A stretch of DNA of 64,000 bases from Oenococcus sp. UCMA 16435 (lineage in GTDB: Bacteria > Bacillota > Bacilli > Lactobacillales > Lactobacillaceae), in contig CP030868.2 in the NCBI GenBank assembly GCA_004010835.2, positions 1 to 64,000 on the forward strand. Direction: 5' to 3'. Below the pieces are notes generated by a model. It searched no databases. It was given only the letters and a program-made list of their open reading frames with translations, and was not told where the DNA came from. Every line of letters begins with the position of its first letter. The first letter of the stretch is position 1. Both the position numbers and the translations under genes were made by a program. Positions 35,950-45,133 of the stretch are shown piece after piece.

Positions 35950-38475
35950 TTAGGGACTGCTGGATGAAGAACTGGATGACTCTGTTGCAGTCGAACTGGA
36001 ACTTGCAACCGAAGAGCTTGAGGATGAACTGCTGCTTTGAACAACAACACTGCTGGATGAACTCGATGTACTAGCAGTAGAAGCCGAAGCTGGTGGATCC
36101 ACAACGGTTGTTTGCGAGCTGGAAGACGATGATGAATAAACGCTTGGTAGACCGCCGTTACTCCATTTTGCCCCCTTGACCTCATATTCGGTAACGCCAT
36201 CTTTATCGACTTTTTCAACTGTATCCGGTGCGGTCCAATTAGTGTTTTCATAACCCTGAATCGCAGTCAACATGAAGTCGCGATAAGCACGTTCAGGCAT
36301 TGAAGATTCCGAAGAATACGGAATATAATTTCCGGTTTTATTCGGTTCATCATATCCAACCCAGAAAGAAGCAGCTAAATATTTTGTATAGCCCGTAAAC
36401 CAAACATCGGATTCTGCTCCATCGGGTTGGCCAACTGATGATGCATAACCAACAATCCCGGCTTTTCCTGCTTGGTAGAGACCGGAAATTTTCGCTCCAG
36501 GGGCAGATCCGTTTGATTGAGGGACGCCTTCAAGCATATTTGTCATCATAAAGGCGGTTGATTTCTTCATAGCTCGTGTACCACTTGGCTCATAGCTGTG
36601 GGTAACACCGTCTGAAGTGACGATTTTTTCGACGTACTCTGGTTTGTAATAAGTACCGCCGTTAGAGAAAGCGGAAAATGCTGTTGCTTCTTCTTCGGTG
36701 GAGACATTAATACCAATCGCTGAAGAGGCGGTTAATTGACTTGCTTTGATTGCTATACCGAGTTTATTTAAGAACTCGGAAGACCTTGTTGTACCAACAT
36801 CCATTAACGTTCTAACTGCTGGGATATTTCTGGAAACAACAATTGCTTTACGCATCGTCATATTGCCTTGGTATTCGTCATCGAAATCGTGGACACTTAT
36901 ATTGGTCCCCGGATACTTATAGGCAGTGTCTTGTACCGTTCGGTATGTCGGCCAGTTCAAATATTCGATTGCCGGTCCATAGTCGACTAAAGGTTTTGCT
37001 GTTGAGCCTGATGAACGATTAGTTTGTACCGCTCGATTAAGGCCAAACATCGTCGTTACGTTTCGGCCGCCGACTTGCGCCAATATGCGTCCGTTTTTTG
37101 GATTAGCAACCGTTGCTGCTGCTTGGATACCTTTTTGCCATGGGACGCCGGTTCCGCCATTCAAAACTTTATAAAGACGTTTTTGCATCTTCATATTCAT
37201 GGCGGTATATATTTTCAAACCATCTTTGCTGGGATTGTAACCAAGCTTTTTAACTTCGTTTAGAGTGGATTGGACATAAGCGTTGACCGTAAGGTTTGAA
37301 CTGACAGAATTCTCAGTATGCTTGCTTTTTGCAACAAGCCCCTTTGTAACTGACTCAGCCTTGGCCTTGTCGGCTTGCGCTTGCGTAATATAACCCATTT
37401 TAACTTCGCCAGCAAGGACTTCGTCTCGACGAATTTTTAGATTTTTTGGATAAACATATGGATCGTAATAAACCGGAGATTGGGGAATTCCCGCCAAAAT
37501 GGCGGTTTGAGAAACGTCAAGCTGCTTTAGATTTTTTCCAAAATAATATTTGGCAGCAGTTTCCATTCCATAAACACCATTGCCCATATTAACTTTGTTT
37601 ATATAAAAAGTAAGAATTTGATTTTTACTGAAATTTCTCTCAACTTTTAAAGCCAACCAGGCCTCTTGGGCCTTTACTTTTAAGGTCTGATCTGAAGTTT
37701 TGGTTGAAAATACCGAAAGCTTAACTAATTGTTGTGTCAGAGTCGAACCACCTTGGAGACCAGCCGAATTACCAGTAATTTTTCCTTTAATATCTGAAAA
37801 AAGTGCTCCAAGAGTTCGATAAATATCAACACCATGGTGCTTATAAAAACGGCGATCTTCAATTGCGACAACCGCATGCATCATACTTTTAGGTATTTCC
37901 GATTGATCCGCATAGTCTCTTTGCTGTTGAGAAACCGAGTAAATTAAATTTCCTTGTGAATCGAAAATTTGTGTAGAATTTTCAGAAGCCAATTCTGATT
38001 CGGTAATTTTTGGTGAGCTGGCTGCGTACGTAAAAAAAACTGCCATTCCGGCTAGAAGAGCAAGAGCAAAAATTGTTGTAAGCCAGGCAATAATTTTGCC
38101 GAAAAGTCTTAGTTTGCTTTTTTTCTTATTTTTAGGCCGATTTGAACCATTATTAGATTTTTTTCGACCATTTTTCAAATTAGAAGAATCCCTTCGATTT
38201 TCTTTAGGAGCTTTATTTACATTATTTTCATGAGAAAAATTTTCTGTACGAAAATCATTTTGTCCGTATGAATTTTGATTATTGCTTATTTTTTTATTTC
38301 TATTCCTGCCAAAATGGATCGGACGCCGTCCATTGGTTTCTGGAAACATTTTATTTGGATCTCCAGAATTCGACGGGGCAGCATCAAAATTTGAATCAGC
38401 TTGATTATTGGAATCATTATTATGACCGTCATAATTACTTCTGAAATTATTTGGATTGTAAGAATTGTCAGACAT
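35950..38475 (-). CDS. ponA: Class A penicillin-binding protein 1A
   Basis: An 841-residue cell-wall synthase. The N-terminal 125 residues are polar and Asn-rich, then one membrane segment (about 128-152). The glycosyltransferase domain has EDRRFYKHHG and GGSTLTQQLVK; the transpeptidase has Ser491 in SGSTAKPL and SRN. The third motif, normally KTG, reads KAG at Lys671 (plus 36457-36465). The last 60 residues are a serine-rich tail. Stop and start of recU abut. The family is certain; the altered motif may change beta-lactam binding. Confidence 0.95.
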   Translation of the reverse strand: MSDNSYNPNNFRSNYDGHNNDSNNQADSNFDAAPSNSGDPNKMFPETNGRRPIHFGRNRNKKISNNQNSYGQNDFRTENFSHENNVNKAPKENRRDSSNLKNGRKKSNNGSNRPKNKKKSKLRLFGKIIAWLTTIFALALLAGMAVFFTYAASSPKITESELASENSTQIFDSQGNLIYSVSQQQRDYADQSEIPKSMMHAVVAIEDRRFYKHHGVDIYRTLGALFSDIKGKITGNSAGLQGGSTLTQQLVKLSVFSTKTSDQTLKVKAQEAWLALKVERNFSKNQILTFYINKVNMGNGVYGMETAAKYYFGKNLKQLDVSQTAILAGIPQSPVYYDPYVYPKNLKIRRDEVLAGEVKMGYITQAQADKAKAESVTKGLVAKSKHTENSVSSNLTVNAYVQSTLNEVKKLGYNPSKDGLKIYTAMNMKMQKRLYKVLNGGTGVPWQKGIQAAATVANPKNGRILAQVGGRNVTTMFGLNRAVQTNRSSGSTAKPLVDYGPAIEYLNWPTYRTVQDTAYKYPGTNISVHDFDDEYQGNMTMRKAIVVSRNIPAVRTLMDVGTTRSSEFLNKLGIAIKASQLTASSAIGINVSTEEEATAFSAFSNGGTYYKPEYVEKIVTSDGVTHSYEPSGTRAMKKSTAFMMTNMLEGVPQSNGSAPGAKISGLYQAGKAGIVGYASSVGQPDGAESDVWFTGYTKYLAASFWVGYDEPNKTGNYIPYSSESSMPERAYRDFMLTAIQGYENTNWTAPDTVEKVDKDGVTEYEVKGAKWSNGGLPSVYSSSSSSSQTTVVDPPASASTASTSSSSSSVVVQSSSSSSSSSVASSSSTATESSSSSSSSP

Positions 38476-39069
38476 TTAAATATTAAAAAGTTTTTTCAAA
38501 GCTGGTAAATAATCCAGACTAGGTATTATTTTACTGTTTATTTTAATTCCTTGCTGAGAGACGATTTCATAAGACAAGGATTTTTCTCCACCAAGCCTTG
38601 CTTTGTCCCAAATTTTGATTAAAAGTGAGGCTGGAAAGATATAATACTCCGATAAAGTTGTAAAGCCAAGAACAAAAAAACCGAATCCTCCATTTTCAAG
38701 AACGTTTTTCAAATGGACAATCTGATGCTGATGAAAGTTTTTTAAGGGCATGTTCGTCTTATTTTTCGTTTCTTTTGCATCAAAATCAATGTATTTTCCA
38801 TTTACAACACCGTTGTAATCGGTTGTCGAGGGTTGAACATAATATGCTTCGGTAATCTTTGCCATACTGCGATCAGGATAATCGACATGAACAACCGTAA
38901 TCGGAGTTGGTTTTTTATGAATCACCGCCTGATGATTCATTAGGTAGTAATCATTCGCTTGATTAATCATTTCTTCAAGACCCATGCCGCGCTTACCATA
39001 ACGAACGTTGTGATTTTTCTTTTTTTTGGAATAGTCGTTTGCGCCTGTTCCGCTTGGATAATTTACCAT
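38476..39069 (-). CDS. recU: Holliday junction resolvase RecU
   Basis: A 197-residue nuclease resolving recombination junctions. Family marks: MVNYPSGT at the start, NRGMG-like RGMGLEEMINQAN near 27-39, and the catalytic cluster YIDFDAKETKNK near 92-103, with Asp and Glu-x-Lys metal ligands. The start at 39069 is set by the family start; an upstream in-frame start would cross into ypsA. It has no ribosome site, and a -10-like TACAAT ends eight bases ahead. Forms the usual recU-ponA pair. Confidence 0.93.
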   Translation of the reverse strand: MVNYPSGTGANDYSKKKKNHNVRYGKRGMGLEEMINQANDYYLMNHQAVIHKKPTPITVVHVDYPDRSMAKITEAYYVQPSTTDYNGVVNGKYIDFDAKETKNKTNMPLKNFHQHQIVHLKNVLENGGFGFFVLGFTTLSEYYIFPASLLIKIWDKARLGGEKSLSYEIVSQQGIKINSKIIPSLDYLPALKKLFNI

Positions 39070-39092
39070 AACAACAATTGTAGAATAAAGAT
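39070..39092. promoter_or_regulatory. 23-bp divergent gap with overlapping -10 boxes for recU and ypsA
   Basis: The two start codons are only 23 bp apart. Minus-strand TACAAT (39082-39077) ends eight bases from the recU ATG, and plus-strand TAGAAT (39081-39086) ends seven bases from the ypsA ATG. The boxes overlap by two bases, so polymerases cannot occupy both at once. Any -35 contacts would lie inside the opposite gene; I see no consensus -35. Confidence 0.55.
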
Positions 39093-39659
39093 ATGCAAAC
39101 ACGTCTTTGGGTTACAGGATACCGAAGTTTTGAATTAGGCACTTTCAGTGACAAAGATCCAAAAATTGAAGTTATTAAAAGAGCTTTAAAGGATAACATT
39201 ATCGATCAGCTGGAAAATAACGAACTCGAATGGATAATTACCGGTGGGCAGATGGGTACTGAACAGTGGAGCTGTGAAACCGCGATTGAACTTAAAAAAG
39301 ATTTTCCACAGTTAAAAATAGCAATTATGCTTCCTTTTTCAAATTTTGCTTCAAACTGGAACCAAGAACATCAAATGAAATTAATTGATTTGAGAAGTCG
39401 AGTTGATTTTTCCGAGCCTCTTTCAAAAGAAAACTATAAAAGTCCAATCCAATTGCGCAATTTTCAAAGTTTTATGCTCCGACACACGGATGGGGCTTTA
39501 ATGGTCTATGACTCCGATAATCCTGGGAAAGCAGATTTTGAATACAAAGCGATCAAAGAATATCAACATGAACATTCGGATTACTTTTTAAAAACAATTG
39601 ATTTCGATATGCTGACAGATATTTCTAATGAGATTGAAGAAGAAAAGAGACCATGGTAG
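39093..39659 (+). CDS. ypsA: YpsA family protein (DUF1273)
   Basis: A 188-residue SLOG-superfamily Rossmann protein, with RLWVTGYRSFELGTF at the start and ITGGQMGTEQW near 49-59, where the glycine loop would bind a nucleotide-like ligand. YpsA affects cell division and stress in Bacillus; its ligand is unsettled. In Bacillus it precedes gpsB and rnpB; here pepF stands in that place and gpsB is not in the window. Leaderless start likely. Confidence 0.88.
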   Translation: MQTRLWVTGYRSFELGTFSDKDPKIEVIKRALKDNIIDQLENNELEWIITGGQMGTEQWSCETAIELKKDFPQLKIAIMLPFSNFASNWNQEHQMKLIDLRSRVDFSEPLSKENYKSPIQLRNFQSFMLRHTDGALMVYDSDNPGKADFEYKAIKEYQHEHSDYFLKTIDFDMLTDISNEIEEEKRPW

Positions 39660-39728
39660 AGCTGGGATTTGCTTTTAATAAAATGATCTTGAAATCGAAT
39701 CTTCAATTGTTAAAGTACTGGTCTGGAT

Positions 39729-41531
39729 TCATTCATTTATTTGATTTGTATATTCAATTATTTTATCGACTGTATCAGATAAAAATTGAATTGTGTTTTT
39801 CAATGGTTGGCCAGTTGTCACATCGACACCGGCGGTTTTAGCAGCTGCAATCGGTGCTTTTGACCCACCTAGTTTCAGGAAATCCAACCAGGCCTTACGG
39901 CCTTTTTTAGGATTATTTTTTAAATTAATGAAACCTTGAGTTGAAATTGTTAGCCCGGCTGAATAAGTATAAGAGTAAAGGCCCATATAATAATGAGCTT
40001 GACGCATCCAGGTTAGGGCAGCATCGTTATCTATTTCAACTGCATCGCCCCAAAAATTCGAAAGAACATTTTTCATAATTTGGTTTAATTTGTCTGCGTT
40101 GAAAGATCCTCCCAGATCGATAATTGTGTAAACTTGGCGTTGGAAGGCTGCTTCAGTCAAATGAGTAATAAAATTGTGAAAATAAGTATCGCTAAGACGA
40201 TGGGAAAGAGCAAACCGTTTTGTTCTTGGATCCTCTGACTGGTTTTCCAAAAAGTCCGATAGCAGTAGCTCGTTAAAAGTCGAGGCAGCTTCAACATAAT
40301 AGGTTGAAGGTTCGTAGTTATAAAAACTTTGATTTTTAGCCGACAGTGCTCCCTGACCAGCATGACCAATTTCATGGATCAGAGTGTAAACATCTGATAA
40401 GCGTCCGGTCCAACTCATTAGAATAAATGGGTGAACTCCATATGGAAATGTTGTATATCCGCCAGAATCTTTACCGATATTTGCCGGGAAATCAACCCAA
40501 CGGTCCTTTAAGAAGGGCTTAATTGTTTTTGTATATTCATCGCCGAGTTTTGCAGTGGCCTTCATCACATAGTCGTAGCCATCTTCAATTGAAGCTTCTG
40601 GATTTAACTCTGAATCCAAATCGAGTTTCCAATCGGCAAAAGTCATTTTGGATAATCCGTTAATTTTGGCGACATGCTTTAAATATTTTTGTGCTACTGG
40701 GGCAAAATCGTTCATGATTAAATCAATTTGTCGGTCAAACATTGTCCGATCAACCTCTTGAGGGGCTAATAAATAATCAAAGACTGAATCATAACCATGC
40801 ATTGTTGCTAGTGTTTTTTCGTTCGTGACCTGATTAAGATAGGCTGCTGCGGCAACATTTTCATTTGCCTTTAAACCGGCCGAAAAAGAACGGAAAGATT
40901 TTTCACGAATTTCGGTATTTTCGTCATTTTGATAGAAATTTTCATATGCAACAAATGAATTTTTATACGTTTTTCCAGCTACTTGAAAATCCTGCATATG
41001 ATAGTCACCGGCACGAAGCTTTGTGTAAACATCGTAGGGCGTATTTAGGGCATTTTGTAAATTTGCAATTGTTTTTTCAACCGTATTTCCTAAATAACTT
41101 TTTTTGTCGAGTTTTGTTTTACGAATTAATTCTGCGTATTTAGGATCTTTATTTATTTCATCTAGAATTTTAATATCCGCATTAATTAACGCGTCATTCC
41201 AAAAACTTAAAGCAACATCGCTTTTAGTTACGAAATCCTGCGCAGCATGGGCAATTTCACCAAATTTTTCATCGGAAAAATCTGATGTTTGAGGCATAAA
41301 GCCATAATTAGCGATTTGATCAATTTCTATTCCGAGTTGCTCGTAAACCTTTAGGGCATTTTGAAAATCTTCCAATTTTTTTAAATGTCCTTCGAAATTC
41401 TTTTGAAAAGTTTTAATTTGGTCCAAAGTATCGCTTATTGCTCTCAGAAAAGCATTTTCATCAGCAAAAAGAGGACTAAGATCCCATTTATATTTTTTCT
41501 CAAATTCCAAACGTGCTTTTAACTCCGTCAT
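39729..41531 (-). CDS. pepF: Oligoendopeptidase F
   Basis: A 600-residue cytoplasmic zinc peptidase (M3 family) that trims peptides of about 7-17 residues. The zinc site IHEIGHAGQ lies near residue 385, with the third Glu ligand in the following YVEAASTFNE. I chose ATG 41531, which has GGAGGGAAC just ahead; the frame upstream to 41594 has no support. It is convergent with ypsA and has its own promoter next to rnpB. Length is typical. Confidence 0.95.
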   Translation of the reverse strand: MTELKARLEFEKKYKWDLSPLFADENAFLRAISDTLDQIKTFQKNFEGHLKKLEDFQNALKVYEQLGIEIDQIANYGFMPQTSDFSDEKFGEIAHAAQDFVTKSDVALSFWNDALINADIKILDEINKDPKYAELIRKTKLDKKSYLGNTVEKTIANLQNALNTPYDVYTKLRAGDYHMQDFQVAGKTYKNSFVAYENFYQNDENTEIREKSFRSFSAGLKANENVAAAAYLNQVTNEKTLATMHGYDSVFDYLLAPQEVDRTMFDRQIDLIMNDFAPVAQKYLKHVAKINGLSKMTFADWKLDLDSELNPEASIEDGYDYVMKATAKLGDEYTKTIKPFLKDRWVDFPANIGKDSGGYTTFPYGVHPFILMSWTGRLSDVYTLIHEIGHAGQGALSAKNQSFYNYEPSTYYVEAASTFNELLLSDFLENQSEDPRTKRFALSHRLSDTYFHNFITHLTEAAFQRQVYTIIDLGGSFNADKLNQIMKNVLSNFWGDAVEIDNDAALTWMRQAHYYMGLYSYTYSAGLTISTQGFINLKNNPKKGRKAWLDFLKLGGSKAPIAAAKTAGVDVTTGQPLKNTIQFLSDTVDKIIEYTNQINE

Positions 41532-41618
41532 GTTCCCTCCTAAGATTCCCAAGTTATAAGTTAATAAAAAGTCTAGCACGGGAAAACTATTCATAAAAAA
41601 GTTTTTTTCTTTTTATTT

Positions 41619-41647
41619 TTTTGGAAAAAATTTGCCATGTGTATAAT
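41619..41647 (+). promoter_or_regulatory. Promoter of rnpB
   Basis: A perfect TATAAT lies at 41642-41647. The -35 region is weaker, with TTTGGA or TTGGAA near 41620-41626 at a 15-16 bp spacer. The predicted start near 41654 is the first base of the P1 stem. Confidence 0.55.
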
Positions 41648-41653
41648 AGTTAA

Positions 41654-42028
41654 GGGCAAATCGGATAATCGCGCGATGAGAGACTCGTGAGGAAGGTCCA
41701 TGCCCGCCCAATCTGAGATGACTGGAGTGTTTGTACTGAGCCTAATAAGCGAAGGCAGTTATTTTAACTGACGGCTAGTAAAAGGACTAAAGCTTAGCCA
41801 TGTCCAATTAGCTTATAAAAGTGCTATAGCGACGAATAACCGGAAAACCGGCGAAGTGAGACGACGTAAACCCTGCAAGCGGGCAACCCAAACTTTTTGG
41901 TAGGGGCGGTCAATTTAGCTAATTGAAGTAAAAATTGACACCGGTTTTATCCGGTAGATAGATGATTGTCGAAGAACTTGATTGCCAATCTCGTTTGGAA
42001 CATAACATGGCCTATAGATTTGCCAAGG
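41654..42028 (+). ncRNA. rnpB: RNase P RNA, type B
   Basis: The catalytic RNA that matures tRNA 5' ends. The P4 element reads GAGGAAGGTCCATGC near 41690; its partner in CATAACATGGCCTATAG is near 42001-42017. GGCAAATC at the 5' end pairs with GATTTGCC (42017-42024) to close P1. The CGACGTAAACCCTGCAAG region and the overall length of about 375 fit the Bacillus-type fold. Exact ends are estimated. Confidence 0.92.
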
Positions 42029-42029
42029 C

Positions 42030-42052
42030 AACCGCAGAAATGCGGTTTTTTT
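42030..42052 (+). terminator. Terminator of rnpB
   Basis: AACCGCA pairs with TGCGGTT around a four-base loop, followed by seven T. It comes six bases after the P1 stem closes. Confidence 0.9.
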
Positions 42053-42515
42053 GTTCCACTGTGAAATTTTTTTAAAGCGTTTCTAAGTGAACTGCAGTGT
42101 TGACAAAGATTAAAGACAGTAAAAATGATTAGCATTAAAAAACATTCAAAACCGATGATATGTTGTTTGTAATGCGATGAAAAGGGTTAATGAAATTGGA
42201 TTTAAAGGACATGCTTAAAGTTAAATCAATCAAGTTGTATAGTTATAAAGAATTTTTGGTATCAGTCAATGGTATTTACGTGGAAACCAAAGTTGCAAAA
42301 TGTTTTCTTTATCCAATAATCGTCATCCTGGCCGGGCTCAGACTTGCGAAAGTATGATTGTTAAAGTTTGCTGTATTTATTTTTATTCAGATTGAATAAT
42401 ATAAATTTGCCTGAATATGATAAAAAATAAAAATACTTATAACTTGCTTATAGACAACGAGTGTTTTGATTACTCTGAATATCAATGAGATAAGATTGAA
42501 AGGAGAGGTTCTAAA
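42053..42515. other. Gap between rnpB and dmkA
   Basis: AT-rich sequence of 463 bases with one small open frame (42190-42357, listed separately) and otherwise no gene or RNA that I recognise. The dmkA ribosome site AAAGGAGAGG is at its right end. In Bacillus, ypsC would lie here directly after rnpB. Confidence 0.4.
42190..42357 (+). CDS. Possible small membrane peptide (55 aa)
   Basis: An ATG frame of 55 codons: a basic, polar first half (KLDLKDMLKVKSIKLYSYK) and a hydrophobic stretch near residues 39-52 (FLYPIIVILAGLRLA). AAAAGGG precedes the ATG, but only three bases away. No family recognised. It could be chance in AT-rich DNA. Confidence 0.22.
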   Translation: MKLDLKDMLKVKSIKLYSYKEFLVSVNGIYVETKVAKCFLYPIIVILAGLRLAKV

Positions 42516-43481
42516 ATGATAGAAAAAAATTACGCTCGATTGACTTGGCCAATTTTTTTTCAGGTGATCAGTCTTCCACAGAAACTTACTGGCTTAATGC
42601 CTCTTTTATTCGGTTTCGTCTATGCGCAATATGCCTTTGGGAGAATTGACTGGATTAATACATCACTCTATTTTATTGCCCAGTTTTGTGTCGCTTTTTT
42701 TGTTTCTGGTTTTAATCATGTTCAGGATTTTAAAAAAGCCAAAGATTTAAATTACTTAAAAACTACGAATGTTGTAAGCTATCAGCGCCTTAATCCAAAA
42801 CACGTTCTTTATTTAATGTTTTTCTTTTTACTAACTGCTTGCTTGATAGGGATTGTGCTGATTTTACGGACGAATTTAGTTCTTATTTTCATTGGCGGAG
42901 CAGCAATTTTGGTTGCAATTTGTTATACAGCCGGTCCAATTCCTTTGTCGAGGCTTCCCCTGGGTGAGGCTTTGTCTGGTCCTGTTGAGGGGTTTGGAAC
43001 AATTTTTATTGCCTCATTTATTAACATGCCGCATCTACCAATTATTTTATCTTTTCATTCCGGCTGGATTGTTAATTTATCTGTCGATCTTGCTGTTTTA
43101 TTTCAGCTTTTGCTTGTTGGTCTACCGTTTGCGATTCTCGATAGTACAGTTATGTACGCTGATAACATCTGTGATTTGGAACAGGACGTTAAAAACGAAC
43201 GCTATACACTGCCTTTTTATCTGGGCAAAAAAAAAGCCGTCCAACTTTATCCTCTTTGGCCGACTGCTGCTCTTTTATTTATCTTAATCTCGGTACTTGC
43301 CGGTTATTTACCAATATTGAGTTTGCTGGTCTTTCTTTTATTGCCTTGGATAATCAAGAATGTTCGTGTTTTTATGCGGTTTCAGGATAAGACAACGACT
43401 TTTCAAACTGTTATAAATAATTTGCTGATGATTGGTACGGCGCAAGTATTAATTATCGCGGTTGCTATTTTTCTATTTTAA
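42516..43481 (+). CDS. dmkA: UbiA-type prenyltransferase, DmkA-like
   Basis: A 321-residue membrane protein with about eight hydrophobic segments that attaches a polyprenyl chain to 1,4-dihydroxy-2-naphthoate, giving demethylmenaquinone. The second Asp motif DNICDLEQDVKNE near 215 is intact. The first reads NHVQDFKKAKD near 68, with His where most relatives have Asp. Strong AAAGGAGAGG ahead of the ATG. It ends convergent with ecfT, overlapping by nine bases. Beside dmkB, eetAB and ndh2 it fits the EET-specific quinone branch; the exact substrate is inferred. Confidence 0.82.
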   Translation: MIEKNYARLTWPIFFQVISLPQKLTGLMPLLFGFVYAQYAFGRIDWINTSLYFIAQFCVAFFVSGFNHVQDFKKAKDLNYLKTTNVVSYQRLNPKHVLYLMFFFLLTACLIGIVLILRTNLVLIFIGGAAILVAICYTAGPIPLSRLPLGEALSGPVEGFGTIFIASFINMPHLPIILSFHSGWIVNLSVDLAVLFQLLLVGLPFAILDSTVMYADNICDLEQDVKNERYTLPFYLGKKKAVQLYPLWPTAALLFILISVLAGYLPILSLLVFLLLPWIIKNVRVFMRFQDKTTTFQTVINNLLMIGTAQVLIIAVAIFLF

Positions 43482-44270
43482 AAAATAAATAGCGTAAGCC
43501 AGAAAAATAGAAATTAAAAGTGCAAACCAGTCGTTTTTTCGTAATTTTAATTGATAAAGTTGCGTTCGTTTTGCAGCTCCACGATAGCCGCGTGACTCCA
43601 TGGCTGTTGCCAATTCATCGGCACGATTAAAACTGGCAATAAATTGAGGAATAAAAATTGGTACCACTGCCTTCATTTGCTGAAAAATGTTTCCTTCGCC
43701 GAAATCAACTCCTCGGGCACGCTGGGCATTCATGATCTTGCTTGTTTCGTCCATGAGGGTTGGTACGAACCTTAGAGAAAGAGAAAGCATTAATGATATT
43801 TCGTTAATTGGAATATGGAAAAACTTCAATGGCTTCAAGAGACTGGAAAGTCCGTTTGCAAGATTTGTAGGTGAAGTTGTTAGAGTTAATAAAGTTGAAA
43901 TAAATATAATCAAAACAAAACGCAAAAAAACGATCATTCCATAATCTATGCCATATTGCGATATCGTTAGCCATCCCCAATGCCAGTAAAGATGTCCGCC
44001 GCTTGAAAACAAAATTTGCATCATAACTGTAAAAATAATCAGCCAAAGCATTGGCTTTAAGCCGTTTAAAAAAAAACTGAAATTAATTTTCGTAACTGCT
44101 ACACATAGAAAAACGAAGGTGAACAACAGCAAGTTGGATTGCCAATTGTCGGCGAAAAAAGTTAGAAAAATGAAAACTACTGTAATCACCAATTTCATCC
44201 GCGGGTCAAGTCGATGGATAAATGTTTTGCCGGGCAGGTATCGACCGATTAATAAGCGATCTATATTCAT
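43473..44270 (-). CDS. ecfT: ECF transporter transmembrane subunit EcfT
   Basis: A 265-residue membrane protein linking the ATPases to vitamin-binding S components. It has about five to six hydrophobic segments and the two coupling motifs, ARG in NAQRARGVDFG near 175 and SRG in MESRGYRGAA near 225. Last gene of the ndh2 run, overlapping ecfA2 by four bases. In many lactobacilli the ecfA1-ecfA2-ecfT module follows rplQ; here it is fused to the EET run. Confidence 0.92.
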   Translation of the reverse strand: MNIDRLLIGRYLPGKTFIHRLDPRMKLVITVVFIFLTFFADNWQSNLLLFTFVFLCVAVTKINFSFFLNGLKPMLWLIIFTVMMQILFSSGGHLYWHWGWLTISQYGIDYGMIVFLRFVLIIFISTLLTLTTSPTNLANGLSSLLKPLKFFHIPINEISLMLSLSLRFVPTLMDETSKIMNAQRARGVDFGEGNIFQQMKAVVPIFIPQFIASFNRADELATAMESRGYRGAAKRTQLYQLKLRKNDWFALLISIFLAYAIYFLK

Positions 44271-45133
44271 TTTTCAGCTTTCTTTATTTTAAATTGTTTT
44301 TTAATTTCTTTTAACAATTGTTGCTTATTTTTAATTGAATTTACAATAGGGAAACCGGTTTTTTGTAGTTGATTCGCAAATTCGATTGCTGATGGTAAAC
44401 GTAATCCTTCTTTGCGAATATAATTTTCATCGGAAAATATTTCTTTTGGACTACCGATTTTTGAGACTCTGCCAGCATTTAAGACAATTATCTGATCGGA
44501 ATAATCGGCAACGTCATCCATTTCATGACTAATCATGACAATTGTTTTGCCTTGTTGATTTAGTCTTTTAAAAAGAGCCATCAGTTTATCCCTGCCACTG
44601 GGGTCCAACCCAATTACGGGTTCGTCGAGCAAAAGCAGTTGAGGATCGGAAATTAAGGTTGCGGCGATTGCCACTCTTCGTCTTTGACCGCCAGAGAGAT
44701 CAAGTTGTGATTTTTGCAAAATTGTTTCTGGCAAATCAACGATTTTAAGAATTCGTCTTGCATTTTCCTTAGCGGTTTTTTCGTCAACGCCAAAATTTTT
44801 TGGTCCGAAAATCAAATCTTTTTCAACCGTTTCTTCAAATAATTGGTTTTCAGAAAATTGAAAAATAAAGCCGATGTTTTTTCGAAAATTTTTTAAGTGT
44901 TTTTGACTACTTTGAGAATTTAGCTGAAAATCTCCGACTTTTATGTCGCCACTTGCAGGTGTCAAAAGTCCATCAATTAACTGTAGGACTGTTGATTTGC
45001 CGCTACCAGTATGGCCAATGATCGAAGTAAAGGAACCACTAGGAATGTTAAAACTAACGTCTTCTAAAGCAACAGTCGAGAAAGGTGTATTCAATTGATA
45101 ATTGAAATTTACGTTCTTGAAATTGATTTCCAT
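44267..45133 (-). CDS. ecfA2: ECF transporter ATPase EcfA2
   Basis: A 288-residue ATPase. Walker A GHTGSGKST near 40, the Q-loop QFSENQLFEET near 94, signature LSGGQRRRVAIA near 147, Walker B LLLLDEPVIGLDP near 165 and the H-loop MISHEMDD near 205. The tail after residue 230 is lysine-rich. It overlaps ecfA1 by 25 bases. The Q-loop sequence is the usual mark of the A2 partner. Confidence 0.93.
   Translation of the reverse strand: MEINFKNVNFNYQLNTPFSTVALEDVSFNIPSGSFTSIIGHTGSGKSTVLQLIDGLLTPASGDIKVGDFQLNSQSSQKHLKNFRKNIGFIFQFSENQLFEETVEKDLIFGPKNFGVDEKTAKENARRILKIVDLPETILQKSQLDLSGGQRRRVAIAATLISDPQLLLLDEPVIGLDPSGRDKLMALFKRLNQQGKTIVMISHEMDDVADYSDQIIVLNAGRVSKIGSPKEIFSDENYIRKEGLRLPSAIEFANQLQKTGFPIVNSIKNKQQLLKEIKKQFKIKKAEK

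Noticed and set aside
39653-39841. Plus-strand frame after ypsA
   Set aside because: Mostly antisense to pepF, no ribosome site and no protein-like composition.
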